Positions 50,261-62,085 are shown, counted from the stretch's first letter. The stretch is 64,000 bases of DNA from Pseudoscleropodium purum (GCA_963969395.1 OZ017796.1:41158243-41222242); one strand, 5' to 3'. Numbers and translations: made by a program. Notes: generated from the sequence alone by a model not told the origin.

Positions 50261-51370
50261 ATCCAAACAAGAACTAACTCAAAGTACATTATAAGAAGCA
50301 AAACTATTCAATTCTCTTTATTCTATACCTAATAGCTTCTTCGAGAAGCTTTCTTTCTCTTTAAATACTTCAATCACATCATACTAACTATCTTTATAAT
50401 AAAACCAAAATGCCAATAGTCAATCTACAATGGTATAAAATCGCCGTGGGATCAACAAAGGTCGCCAAATTGCGGACTTGGTTGGTTAAAGAAGTCCTCG
50501 GTTAGCTATTGGTCAGTTCCGGATTCGAATCTTGTCAGATTCGTTGATTCGGTCTAAACAGCTGCAACTTAGCACCGCTAATGAAAACAAAAAATAAACA
50601 ACCAACTAGCCAACCACCCTGTCTCCCTGAGCTAAATAACAAGATTCAATACAACCTAAAACCATAAACTTCTCCATGACCCCACCTTTTCTATCTCAAC
50701 CTTTTTCTTGTATTAGGGCTCAAAATTAATCTTTTGATACTTTTATATAGTAAAGTTATTTACAACATGATAGCGTTCGTAGATAACTCGCAGGCATCCA
50801 GAGGCCCCAAAAATCTTCTAATAAATTCGAAAGGTTAGTTCTGAAAATTGTTGTGGGAAATGTTGCTGCTAATTTTTTCTCTAGAATAAATCACTTTTAG
50901 TGAGGCAAAAGTTCTACTTGAAGTCCTTTAAAGACCGCCGTGAATATGGTATAGCTATCAGCAAAACAACTCTATACTATAGATGGAATTCATAAGCACA
51001 AATATATTACACTGAAAAGGGCTGAAGTTTGTGGTACAGCTTGGTACATTATTCATAGAATTCTGAAGTCCACATACTACAATTACATTGAAAGATATTA
51101 TGAAGGCATGGTATCTGGTGCACATGAAAACAAGGAAATTAAGTGACCTAGAATTGGAACCGTTCAAGCCATTAGAACTATGGCAGTAATCATTGACGAC
51201 AATGCTAACCAAATGCCCTACCAAATGCATGGAATAGGAAATGGTCGAATGGACACTTTTAAATTTCTACCGACTAGAAATAATTGGAAATGCATTCGAC
51301 TTGACACTAATGAAGTACTTTAATAAATCCTACTTTTTGGATTCATTTCTTGGTCAATTTCTTATAAGTC
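50261..51370. other. AT-rich sequence between repeat copy and degraded transposon
   Basis: No supported gene. A minus-strand ORF of 90 codons at 50958-51230 has no recognisable motif. Confidence 0.35.
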
Positions 51371-53260
51371 TATATCATTATGAGATCTCACAATGAATCC
51401 CTTTTATGTGATTCTTGTACAATAGAAGTGTCCTCACTAATCACATTGCTTCATGAATTGTTATATTGTTGTTGTCTTCATTTCTCAAGTATTCTTCAAT
51501 TGTCTTTGCAATTGAATATGGACTATGGCCTTCCAATTGTTAGCCAGTCAACTAATAGTAGAATTAAAAAGGAGCACTTCAATAATGTCTCTATTAAGCC
51601 TATAGGGAGTTCCTTTGCAAAATCTAACTTGTTCGACCAACTCTAGTAGTTTCTCTTGAAGTCACCAAAAGGAAGTCCTTAGTATGTTGAATTCATGAAT
51701 CAACAAACTCAACATTTTAATCATTAGGCATTTTGTCGTCATTTGTATGCCTCCTAGCATGATGAATCCAAAAGGTTCCCACAGGAGATATTGTGCATTA
51801 TTCATAACAAGATGGATACATCTAAAACAACTCTTCCAAAAATGCGGGTGACAACAAAGGCCACGGTGGGTTTAGGACAACTCCCCATGAGCATCACTGG
51901 AATGGTAGCTCATGGTCATTGTGACAGTGCATATAGCTGGGAGACTCCAACTTCACCATTTTGTCATTGGCAAGATTGTTTTGTCAATTGGAAGGTTCAC
52001 CAATTTGAGAAACTAGCAACCTCTTTCCCTATCCGTCGGCTAATCCTATGTTTGAGACTCTACTTCGAGGAAAGTCTAGGTGTATGGACATCTTGAAGCT
52101 GACAAAACCAAAAGCTCAGATTGGATTTGTTCCACTTCCAAAAAAATTGTATCTTCAATTGGACAACTCAACAAAAAATAACAAGAACAAATACCTTATG
52201 GCATTCTTGTCCTTGCTCACTATAAGAGGTGTATTCAAAGAAATTCAAGTAGGGTTTCTATTAGTTGGACACATTCATGAAAACATTGATGCATATTTTA
52301 GCCACTTATCTAAAGCTTTAAAGACCAAAAATACTTTTGTTGTTGCTAACCTCATGAAAGCTTTTATAGAGTTCCAAAAATTATCATTTATGCTAGAGTT
52401 TATACAAGAGGTGGGAGATTTCAAGTCATTTGTGAAGGGTTACCAATGCAGTGGTTCAACAAAATTAATTGGATTGAGGAAGAAACACCTTTTCAGGTTC
52501 TGATAGAATCCCTATTATGAACTTCAAAAAATCAATAGTTGATTCATAATGGTTGCCTTTTGATAAACCTTCTCTAAGTCTTTGGAAGAGAGACCAAAAT
52601 GGGAGGACAATGCTCCCTCCTGGCTATCCAAAACCCATTCTATTCAAGCTTGTGTGAGGTAGAAAAGTTCCCAAAGCCATTGGAAATCAAGAAAAGGCTC
52701 TTGAATTGGCTCGGAAAGTGACCCTAAACAAGAGTTTCATAATGTTAGGACTAAAAAAGTACATTCAATATTGGCAGAATGGAATGTTTAAGTGCAAGGG
52801 ATTTGCAACTACCTTTGCTCCATACATAGATTATAAGATTATTGGATATGTGTATTGTTGGAATTGAAAGAACCACTTTCCAATTGTGGTGTAGAATTAT
52901 TGGAAGGCTTCTAACCACAACATGATTGGAGGGTGTTGCGTTATGAAGTATCTGGCCCACACTCAAGGGTGAATCCAGTAGACATCATTTTGGAGGAAGT
53001 GGACCAGGAACCTTATTGTAGCCCTGCAAATGAAGCTCGACAAGAAAGCTTTAATCCTTGGCTTGACATTTGCCCCAACTTGTGGGTTCTTCTTCGATGT
53101 GAAGACCTTGAAATTTATGTGGTTTGGCAAGGAAGAACACTATCTATTTGTATGCCAATTGGTGGGGGATGTGAACAACAAGAATTCTTGCTTCAATATT
53201 GGCGACCAGATAATTGTGAAAATACAATGGAGTTGAGGTATCGGAATTGATGGTATGGAA
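51370..53260 (+). pseudogene. degraded transposon ORF with DUF7869-like domain
   Basis: Plus-strand ORF pieces at 51791-52096, 52048-52503 and 52933-53250 are separated by frameshifts and stops. They contain HNKMDTSKTTLPKM, LGQLPMSITGMVAHGHCDSA, LYLQLDNSTKNNKNKYLMAF and GFLLVGHIHENIDAYFSHLS. The sequence (Q/Y)xDNxxKxNKNxY followed by a GHxHExID motif is typical of the DUF7869-type proteins found in mobile elements. It suggests a DDE-like fold, but that role is inference. GAGATCTC palindromes lie just before it (51374) and after it (53460-53600). Confidence 0.6.
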
Positions 53261-53454
53261 AATAGGTTGTTGAAAGCACTTCGCCCACTTAAGTGGACGC
53301 AGCTTGCGTAGAGTATGCAAATTAGTCCAAGATAGTAGATCCAAAATCACGGACTATTCCAAAAAAGTAGAGGCCGCCTTGGCAATTTTGAATAGGTCTA
53401 ATGAAGTGGACCCCTAATTAAGTAGCACATTGATGTATATATACGGTAAATGTA

Positions 53455-53610
53455 TCTTTAGATACATTTATTTCATCGTGAGATTTCTCGTTACATTTAT
53501 GTCATCATGAGATTTCTTGTTACGTTTAGGTCATCATGAGATTTATAGATATAGTGTAGGTCATTGTGAGATCTCTTGATACATTGAGTTCACCATGATA
53601 TCTTTTGATG
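53455..53610. repeat. short array of palindrome half-sites
   Basis: Five copies of TCATC(A/G)TGAGAT(T/C)T-like sequence occur at roughly 35-bp spacing. The left half is conserved and the right half has decayed. It may be the other end of the element that carries the 46.2-46.9 kb array. Confidence 0.6.
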
Positions 53611-54196
53611 TATGCATTTTTTAATTTAAATATTATAGGTGGTTGTCAAAGCTATTGTATATGAGATGTTGAACTTGATTGAATGAGCATTATAGATGGA
53701 TTCATTTGAGGGACTTCTTTGAATACTAAATTAAAACTATCCACCTATAGTTTTATCGTTGAGATAAAGGTTTCACTTACACTATAGGATATCTTAATAC
53801 TTTTAATAGCTAAGCAATTTTCTAAGCTTTGAAATTGAACTTCATGTACTACTTACAAAAGCACGAACTTTGCACTATATTGTGAGATCTTCTGATCCAT
53901 GCCTAACTCCAAGCATTATGGGATGTTTGGGTCCAAATATTACTTTTGGACTTTCAATAGTTCAAAAGTAGTTAAATATGGCATAAGTAATTTCAAATCA
54001 TGGTGAACAAAGCCAAGTTTTAAACATTACTAACTTTGAAATTAATTTTTTTTCAAATCACAATTAATTTTTTCTTTAAACCTCCATAGTAACATGTACT
54101 AATTCCCTAAGATTATGAACTTAGTTATGAATTCTACTAAGATATATGTATCTATAATCATTACTATCTAAAATGCAGGGTTGACACGATGTCTGG

Positions 54197-54372
54197 ATGC
54201 GGATGCTGTGTCCGCAGCGTCCGTTGACATTCGCGGTCCCCGTGGACGCAGCGTCCGCCGGGACCGCCCTGTCCGCCTATCACCCCGTCCGTCCGCCACA
54301 CCCGTCCGCCCTGCCCATCCGCCCCGTCCGCTTTGACGGCCCTATTTCCCCTGACCGCCCTACCCAAACTGC
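54197..54372. repeat. GC-rich GTCCGCC block 1
   Basis: Many copies of CCGTCCGCC/GACCGCCC-like units read on the plus strand, in AT-rich surroundings. It lies beyond the 3' end of the kinase-like ORF and is inverted relative to block 2. Confidence 0.8.
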
Positions 54373-54779
54373 CTCGCGGTCACTCCTTTAATCTTTAAAC
54401 AATTAAATGTTAAATGAAGTGCAATGGTTCGCGATTTGTCATTAAAACAATGTCTCTTATAAGTTGAAAGATTATAAAGTTTGACCATGAGTCCATAATA
54501 GTCTTGAAACTATGAAAAAATTCCAATTCATTTTTAGAAGGCAAACTAAAAAAGTTTGTGACTTCAAATATATATATATATATTATTTAAAAAATCGAGA
54601 TCAACACAAATACAAACATAATCAATATGGGCAAAATATATTGAATTTAATATAGAATACCATACATTGTGCACATTTGGCTAATTGCACATATAATTTT
54701 TTTCATTCCAACTCTATATTTCTAAACTAATTTTTAATGCCTATATAACCTATTCAACTACTACTTTTGCACTACCAAT

Positions 54780-56303
54780 CTAATATAAATGGCAGAAATG
54801 TTCATTTGGCATCGGCCAACGATATGTATTAGAAAATCGCGTAATCACATGGGCCAAACTAGTATTTTCATCGTCAGTCTTCGAAGAAATGCGCTTCAAG
54901 TAAACATAAAACACTTTTGCAAAGTCATGAAAGGCAAATTGTGTCGCACTAGGTGTTTTTCGTAGCATATTGAAATACGCCTCTGACATGTTGTTTCCAT
55001 TCATCTGCCAAGCAATTTTTCGAATGGCATACTCTTCCGACTTACGTGAATACATTGGATTGACTTCCACATCTGCACCTACTTTATGCAAATATGCAAT
55101 ACGTGGATCCACCCACCATCTCCTCTGCAAAGTTTGTTTCATCTCATCTGCTGATGTGAATGTGTACAAAGACTTTATTAGCTGAGAAGCTAAGGTGGTC
55201 ATGCCCCAATCACAAACTCCAATGTACACACGTGACTCATCCTTTGGAAAATGCAACAAGATGTTGTCCGGAAAAATATCATTGTGCAAATGTCCAACAA
55301 GATGCATTGTATACATTATATGCATAAACGCCCATGTCAACTCCGTGCGCTTCTTCCAATATCGTCTTAAATGGTGAGCTTTTACAACCTCCTCTTCGGT
55401 TGGATTCATATACATCAAACGGATTTGAATGTTGTCTGGAAAGTCCTTATCCATATTCAACATTTGTCGAAGAGTTCCACCATTCCACCAATACGCATAA
55501 CCTTCACACGTCGTTCCGTGCACCACAGCAAACCGTATCACACCCGCGTGTGGAATTCGAACAGCCATTGATTCATTTTGATGTTCTAACTTTACAAGAT
55601 CGGGTCGAGTTTGGTGGTGAATGGATTTCTTTGCCGCAAACTCCCAATAAGGAAGTATTCCTGGACATCCTTCAATACGAACCTTTCGAATCGTTGCATA
55701 TCCACCTCTTATCGTTCTATCATCAACAGCAATTACGCGTGCTGTATCTGGAAGTGCTATAAGGTGCCGTTTGTTCCTTTCTGCTTTAGCAACTCTATCA
55801 TTGCTTTTCCACCAATCAATTGAACCAACTCGATTGTGCGTTTTGGCGAATGGAGCACATCGCTCCTTAAATAAGTCCGCTTTCAGAATCACTTCTTCAA
55901 ATTGGGCGTCATTGGGTCGATATTCTTTGTCATATTTAACCAAAATGACTTTGGAATTCCACAAAGCGTTATGAACCTTGTTCTCCAAACATTTGGTGAA
56001 GTATGTTTTATGCATTTCGTCATGCCACTTCGCCACATTCAATGCATCCAACAACATCTGTGTCATGTCTACCTTGAATTTAGACACGCACTCTTCTTGA
56101 TATTTGATGTACTTATTGTCTAAAGACAATGTTGTTTCCGATTCATAAAATTGAACGATGCGCTCAATCATGAATTTTTTGCATTCCTCCGAAGGACTTT
56201 GGCGAGCTACCTCCAAGTTTGATGGTCCCTCTCCATGTTTAAGCTTCGCAACCTTCTTCTTCCCCTTCGTCATCGTGACAAATGAAACTGATATAGATGA
56301 CAT
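54780..56303 (-). CDS. intact kinase-like protein encoded by a mobile element
   Basis: An uninterrupted 507-codon ORF starts at ATG 56303. The first 20-odd residues are Lys-rich (MTKGKKKVAKLK), and residues 35-180 form a helical region of unknown type. Residues 195 to about 450 resemble a protein kinase: RGGYATIRKV (199-208) as a glycine loop, AAKK (223-226) as the likely ATP-binding Lys, YWWNGG (271-276) at the hinge, GHLHNDIFPDNIL (337-349) replacing HRDLKPxN, and CDWG (364-367) replacing DFG. The catalytic Asp342, Asn347 and Asp365 are kept, while the HRD Arg is Asn. Activity is therefore plausible but unproven. The nearest flanks are GC-rich element ends rather than host genes. No introns and no lesions are visible, which suggests selection or recent amplification. 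Confidence 0.75.
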   Translation of the reverse strand: MSSISVSFVTMTKGKKKVAKLKHGEGPSNLEVARQSPSEECKKFMIERIVQFYESETTLSLDNKYIKYQEECVSKFKVDMTQMLLDALNVAKWHDEMHKTYFTKCLENKVHNALWNSKVILVKYDKEYRPNDAQFEEVILKADLFKERCAPFAKTHNRVGSIDWWKSNDRVAKAERNKRHLIALPDTARVIAVDDRTIRGGYATIRKVRIEGCPGILPYWEFAAKKSIHHQTRPDLVKLEHQNESMAVRIPHAGVIRFAVVHGTTCEGYAYWWNGGTLRQMLNMDKDFPDNIQIRLMYMNPTEEEVVKAHHLRRYWKKRTELTWAFMHIMYTMHLVGHLHNDIFPDNILLHFPKDESRVYIGVCDWGMTTLASQLIKSLYTFTSADEMKQTLQRRWWVDPRIAYLHKVGADVEVNPMYSRKSEEYAIRKIAWQMNGNNMSEAYFNMLRKTPSATQFAFHDFAKVFYVYLKRISSKTDDENTSLAHVITRFSNTYRWPMPNEHFCHLY

Positions 56304-56465
56304 TTTCTAATTTAAATGTGAATTCACGCGCAAGTGTTCAAAAAATTGGCAACAAGGAGGCCCCAATAAACCACTTTTGCCTTGCCTCGGAAAGGAGCCA
56401 ATGGAGGATGAACCACCAAGCTCTCCTCTCCACCTTGCATTCACAAGGGGCAAAGCAAAACTGAC

Positions 56466-56618
56466 AATGCGGATGGCTCGTCCGCCCCTCTTATAAGGGC
56501 GGACGGCCCATCCGCCCTATCGGACGGCCTTAAACCGTCTGCCCGATCGGACGGTCCGGGGGGGCGGACGGGTATCGGGGTGGACGAGGCGGACAAGGCG
56601 GACGCTGTCGAGTAGAGA
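56466..56618. repeat. GC-rich GTCCGCC block 2
   Basis: GGGCGGACGG-like units on the plus strand, starting about 165 bp upstream of the kinase-like ORF start. It includes the nested inverted pair CCGATCGG and a G-run. Orientation is opposite to block 1. Confidence 0.8.
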
Positions 56619-56699
56619 GGAGCGCGCTTTAGGAACACACGGGGTGTTTGGCTGCTACTGTTTGTTGTTTACTAGGTGTCTTCTTCAATCTTCAATTTT

Positions 56700-58850
56700 C
56701 AGTCTTTAAACGGTGCCCATTGGCCTATCCTGTGTAGGCTCTAGATAGGTGTAAGGGTCAAGGAAGGGATAAGAAACCATGGGATACGGGACGGGTAAAA
56801 CGGGACAATAGACACGAGCTACCGTCCGAATGATGGGATCCTAAACTTCAAATTCACGGTCTGCTGGCCAAAACTCCAGACCATGAGAACAAGCAAGTCT
56901 CGACCATGTGAGCCATTAACCCCACTTCGTCACCACAACAATAAATGGGGTTGAGTCTTGGTTTTATCCAGACCGCCCGCAACCAGGGTTACAAAGCAAA
57001 AGGAAATAAAAGACAACGAGCCTCCAAATCAGGCTAGGAATAACAAAACCACATCCCACACATACATATAACAAAAACCCAAAACATTCCTCTTCAAGTC
57101 TTCAATCTTCAAGTCTTCATGTTTTGATAAAAACAATGAGAAATCTTCAAAGCTGTACCCTAAAGTAGCAGCGACCTTTTATCTAGTGCCACAGATGGCT
57201 TACAATTCCAAATGCTAAGTGCAATAGCATTTTAGAAAGCTAATCTAGTAACCTAACACCTGTCCAAATTTCACTTTATTCTAAACTACTGTCCAAAAGT
57301 TATAGCCAAACAAAGTGGCGGCTCTTCTCCTCCTTGCCAACCAACCACTACCTCTTCAAACTTCTTATAACTTTTGATTTACAAACTCTGAACACAAGTG
57401 TGATATCAATTTGGAAAGCTAACACGTCCGGCTACAACATGTGAAAATTTCACTAAGAACTAAAACTCTGTCCATAAGTTACAGCCCAACAAAGTTTCGG
57501 CCTCCTATTTTGAGAACCCACTCAACCTCCACACTTCTACACTCTATAATTTCTTCAATAAAACTCCAAATAGCTAGTGTGATAGCTAATTAGAGAGATA
57601 AATAAACAAACTAACACTCATAAAATTTTCAAAAGAAATCCTTATACTGACCGAAGGTTATGGCCCTCCAAAGTTTCGGCCTTGCTCTTCACAAGTGGCA
57701 GCCAACCTCCAAGTCATCACACCTCCATAACTTCTTCCTCCAAACTCCAAATCTTAAGTTTAATGACTCTTTGGAAAGCTAAGATTAAAATGAACACACT
57801 TCCAAATTCTCTTTGCAAATTGATGGACTGAACGTCAGCTATGGCTTGACAAAGTCTCAGCCTTTCTTCATGAAAGGCACTAAAACTCCTCGAATTCAAA
57901 CGCTCATAACTTTTTTATCCTAATTCCAAATCAAATTTGCAAACTCATTTTGGAAAGGCAATTTCACAAGGAACATTCTCACCAAATTTCATTACCAAAA
58001 GCCTCATACAATGGGAGATATCACTCCTTGAAGTTTCGGATTTTCTTCCACACTCCAGTTTTTCTATCCTCCTACACACCCACTTCTCTCTCTTCCACAG
58101 ACTAACTAAGCATCTTTTCCCTCTTTTCCTCCCTATCTCAAGTGAGGGGTGTGGCACATCAGCCCATGCTCCTACCAAGACCCCACCTAAGATGCCAAAT
58201 TAAATCCCCATTTACACTCTCCCTTTACTCCAAAACCATAACTAATTTTTTATCATTAACTTTTCCTTATACGTTTATAATCACACACTGTGATTTTAAT
58301 AAAATACTCAAAGTATAAAATTAGTAACTAACATTTAATAAATGCTCACTAGAGATAAAAAACTAGAGTTCCAATCACAGCTTCACTTCATCTGCAGAAA
58401 GTTGAGAATGCGTTTGATGGTGGCAGCAACGTAATTTGTACGCTCGGACTTCATCAATGGGTTGACTGGACCTTCCAACCAACGTTGGTGGCCACGATTA
58501 CCCTCCACCGGCAGAACCATACAATAATAATGATCGATGTTTTTGCCCTCATAACTCGCTTCAAAAGTCACTTCCCAAGTACTTAGCTCAACACATCCAA
58601 TTTGGAGCAAGATTACCAAAACACGAGCATTGGTATCAAGATTACCGTGCCATCGCCACTCCACGCGAGGTTGCTTCAATGGTCTAGAAGGCCCAACTTC
58701 ATCTCGAGGATGCTTAAGTGGCAATGCAAGATCCCATTCCAAAAGGGGTTGATCTAGTAGCTGTGACAATGAAAGCTTGAATTCAGCCTCTGGTTGAAGC
58801 TCTTCATTTTGAGACTCAGAAAAAACCCTCCAGTTCGACATTCTAACTCT
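56700..58850. repeat. dispersed repeat family A, copy 2
   Basis: Second copy of the element at 48490-50260 in the same orientation, with the same order of landmarks. It is longer because its tandem section holds about five units instead of about two. The right part contains a 162-codon minus-strand ORF. Confidence 0.7.
57180..58060. repeat. tandem repeat, about 178 bp unit, five copies
   Basis: A TCATAACTT...CCAAAT...GTGTGATAGCT...GGAAAGCTAA stretch recurs near 57185, 57363, 57540, 57720 and 57898 (steps of 178, 177, 180 and 178). Each unit continues into an AAATTTCACT-like phrase and CAAAGTTTCGGCC. Units differ by many substitutions, so the array is old. Confidence 0.85.
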
Positions 58851-58871
58851 AAAGTAGAAAACAAAATCCAC
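58383..58871 (-). CDS. hypothetical protein of a mobile element
   Basis: A 162-codon ORF starts at ATG 58871. It has a Glu/Leu-rich N-terminal part, a RDEVGPSRPLKQPRVEW segment, and a C-terminal part with ARVLVILLQIGCVELSTWEV. I do not recognise the family. A decayed relative of the RDEVGPS segment lies on the minus strand near 50.10-50.22 kb. A GC-rich block starts about 130 bp upstream of its start codon, as for the kinase-like ORF, so it is probably an element protein. Confidence 0.45.
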   Translation of the reverse strand: MDFVFYFRVRMSNWRVFSESQNEELQPEAEFKLSLSQLLDQPLLEWDLALPLKHPRDEVGPSRPLKQPRVEWRWHGNLDTNARVLVILLQIGCVELSTWEVTFEASYEGKNIDHYYCMVLPVEGNRGHQRWLEGPVNPLMKSERTNYVAATIKRILNFLQMK

Positions 58872-58998
58872 TACTCGAATGTAATGAAGTTCTAAAGCAA
58901 ACTACCCTCTTAAATAGATGTCAGAGCGGCGTCACCTTGAAGCTACTCAATATAACATATTATAATATGTTTTTACCTAATATACAAATCTACAACAG

Positions 58999-59130
58999 GA
59001 CAACGCCGGATCGGACGGACAGGGCGGACGGGGCAGACGGTGGACAGGTATCGAGGCGGACGGGGGTCTGGCCAGATGAGGCGGACGGGTATGAGGACGG
59101 ACGAGTACGAAGGCAGACGGGGCGGTTTCA
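58999..59130. repeat. GC-rich GTCCGCC block 3
   Basis: GGCGGACGGG-like units on the plus strand, with the same orientation as block 2, upstream of the minus-strand 162-codon ORF. Confidence 0.75.
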
Positions 59131-59149
59131 CCCTAAAGGACTTCGACGT

Positions 59150-61850
59150 CCATATTTTGCACGATAAACAAAGGTCTTCATGGCACTGTATAGTCCAACT
59201 AACTTTTCATTCATTCAATGTAAAATTTGAAATTAAAAAAGGTAGCCTTCCTTTATGACCAAATTTATGAATTCTTGGTAAATGATATTTTTGTACAAAG
59301 ATATGAGCTAAAATGTGCAAAAATTCACGAAATGATTGCGACGTTTAATATAAGTACCCAAATATTCACGTTGCATTGTGTATAAAGCAATTATAAGAAG
59401 GTAGTTGAATAAAAATTCTACTATTAAATTGAATTAGTTGACGTCTAATTACTTAGTAAACCGCTAAATGTCCAAGTCCTTGCAAGTGTGTTTTGGTTAT
59501 CGAAAAAGAGTATGGACTTATAGTTATCCCCAATGAAGCAAATTGTTCTTTCTTCAAAATCTAACGGTATAGATGTTTAGCCCCTAAAGTTCTTTTTACT
59601 AAAAACACTTCAAAACTGCCATTAGTAGTGCAAATACCAAGTCTTGGAAGAAAAATACTTTTGGGCATATGTAACTGTAGGATCTTGTAGTAAATTAGTT
59701 GGAAAAGATGTGGAAAATTTTTTAGAGAAATCCACCATTTGGATTGTAAAATATTAGATATTGAATGTTTCATTTAAGGGGGCTACTCAATTATGTCTAT
59801 TAATGAACAATTGGTAGGCTAACAAACCTAACTTAGCATGTATTTTAATATTTGTTGCAATTGTTTTAGGAATATTATAACATAATACTATTATAATATT
59901 CTTATAAATGATATAGTACTAAATCATTTCAAAATCAACAACATTCGAACACAATCTGTCAATCTTGTCTTCCATACTCATTTAATGATATATATATATA
60001 TATATACATATATAAAATATATTAGATAAATCAACATGAACAAATCAGTGATTATATATTTCATAAATCTATTCTTCATCAATCAAATAAGAGTGCATGT
60101 TCAAATATAGACAAAGATGGTTTCTCCATTTGTTCCCAAAAATTAAATAAACAAATAGAGAAAGATATGAAGTGAATGTTACTTGGAGAATTGAAGGGAA
60201 AGAAATTGAAGTACTCAATTGCATTTTATTAAATTGGAAAATTGCATGTGGATGGCATGAATTAATCTTCATAGATGCTAAACTCATACGAGTTGCATTT
60301 CAACATTTATGATTTATGCAATTGATTGAATTGAAAGCTCTTGTAATTACATTTTCAAATTTTCGATTCAATCATTCAAATTTGCAAGAGTGATTTATGA
60401 TAGATTTATAACTTTAAATGTGAAAGCATTGAATGCCTTTATACGTTTGTTCATCAATATATTAATTTTAAATAAATAATATATATTTTTTATAACATAT
60501 GTATAAACCATTGCATTAAAAAAAACCAAAAACTAAGAGCCAAGCCAAATAGGCTAGTCAAATGAAGAGAACAAGAGAACAAGAGCCCTACGAGAAAGCA
60601 AAGGAAAAAAAAAATATCAAAAGGATTCAAAGGAAGGAGCAAGATGCATTCTTGCAAGACCGTAGAATACATAATGATTTCAAAATCCAAACACAAATAT
60701 ATTTTCTATTTTAATGAGAGTCAAAAATGAACTACCCTACTTTCAAAGATTGTACAATGTACACGTTATACAAAATGAACATATAACAGAAAGAGTAGAA
60801 GACATTGTTTATCATGATTGAAAACTGAAATGATTTTTTTTTTCTATGTAGAATATTTTATGAAATGTAATAATGTATTTAATTATCATAGTAATTGGTA
60901 GAAATCTTTGTGCAATACATAGAAACATTTCATTTATATGGAGTTTTTCATTTATTTATGATTAAAATTGAAGTATTATACTCTACTAAGTACAAACCGA
61001 AAACAATATCATATACCTAAGTTCAAAAGTTTGCAATTGTTTCGTGAATTCATTTTGAAAACCCAAACGAAGAAATATTTTATAATCAATATCTTGTTCA
61101 TTTGAATCATTTCAAAATTCGAATTCCGAATTCAATTCCTATTTATAATAGAAATTATGTTTGTCAATTTTTTAGATCTTTAAACAATGAACCCTCTTTT
61201 TTTAAATTAATATTTAAAAACATCTGAAATAAGAATATTGGAATTATCCTTCAAAATAAATATAGCACATGTATAAGTGTATAATGTATTCTACTCAACC
61301 AACTCAAATAACGAATTTTTCTATGTTTTTAAGGAAAAATATAGCCATATATGATTTGAAAGTTAAAACATTGATTCTTTTTCTTTGTTTTCAAATCTAA
61401 TCAAAATTTCATTAATATGAAAGACTTGATGTTTATTTGAAGATCATGATGCACTTCTAATTAGAAATCACAACCTTTCATTAAGTATCATGAGGTTGAA
61501 ATCCATTAAACTGTTATTCTAATTATGTATTGGGGCCTTTTTAAAAAATTTCATTTGCTTACGATAAAAAAGAAATTGACTATTTCTGCAAAACATTTGA
61601 TTTCCTAATGAACTTTAAGAAAATCCCCACCATCTTCAAATCTTCTCAAAACCTATTTAGAAGGATAATATGAGTAAATAATCCAAACATATTCAACTTA
61701 ACCACATTCCCCTCATTCGTAAAACAATTTAGGGGAGAAAAGAAAAGATTTAGAGTAATTAGGGTATAGGGTTTAGGATTTACATTTTTTTTTTTAAAAA
61801 TGATAAATCAATTACATTGATCTTCATTTAGCAATGATTATTAGGCTGTT
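59150..61850. other. AT-rich tract without genes
   Basis: About 2.7 kb of AT-rich sequence with a TA microsatellite near 59987-60008. No supported ORF. Confidence 0.55.
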
Positions 61851-61914
61851 TTTTTTTGGAAATGTTACCACTCTTTTTGAGTAATATCGGCCTCATAGGA
61901 TGCTCCAATGGACA

Positions 61915-62085
61915 GTTGGGCGGACGCCGTCGAAAGGCGGACAGTGCGGATAGTCCCGTCCGCCCGCCCCGTCCGCCGCGTCCGACCGCCCGTTCGACCC
62001 GTCTGGCCTGTCCACCTGCCCGCCCTGTCCGACCGCCCTATCTGATCCGTCCGATCGGTCCGTCTGCTTTAGCCCCGTCCGGGCC
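61915..62085. repeat. GC-rich GTCCGCC block 4, 5' end of hAT element
   Basis: CCGTCCGCC/GTCCGACCGCC-like units on the plus strand, about 270 bp upstream of the hAT transposase start. Reading towards the ORF, its orientation matches blocks 2 and 3 relative to theirs. Confidence 0.78.

Larger units (their letters stand above)
54195..56620 (-). mobile_element. 2.4-kb element with GC-rich inverted ends carrying a kinase-like gene
   Basis: A GC-rich block of GTCCGCC-like units at 54197-54372 and an oppositely oriented GGCGGAC block at 56466-56618 bracket a single 507-codon ORF. The outer parts of both blocks share a CAGCGTCCGCC stretch when one is inverted. Surrounding DNA is AT-rich, so the blocks stand out sharply. 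The same kind of block precedes a hAT transposase at 62 kb, which suggests that this is a non-autonomous or cargo-bearing hAT relative. I could not identify exact terminal inverted repeats or an 8-bp target duplication, so the limits are approximate. Confidence 0.6.
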
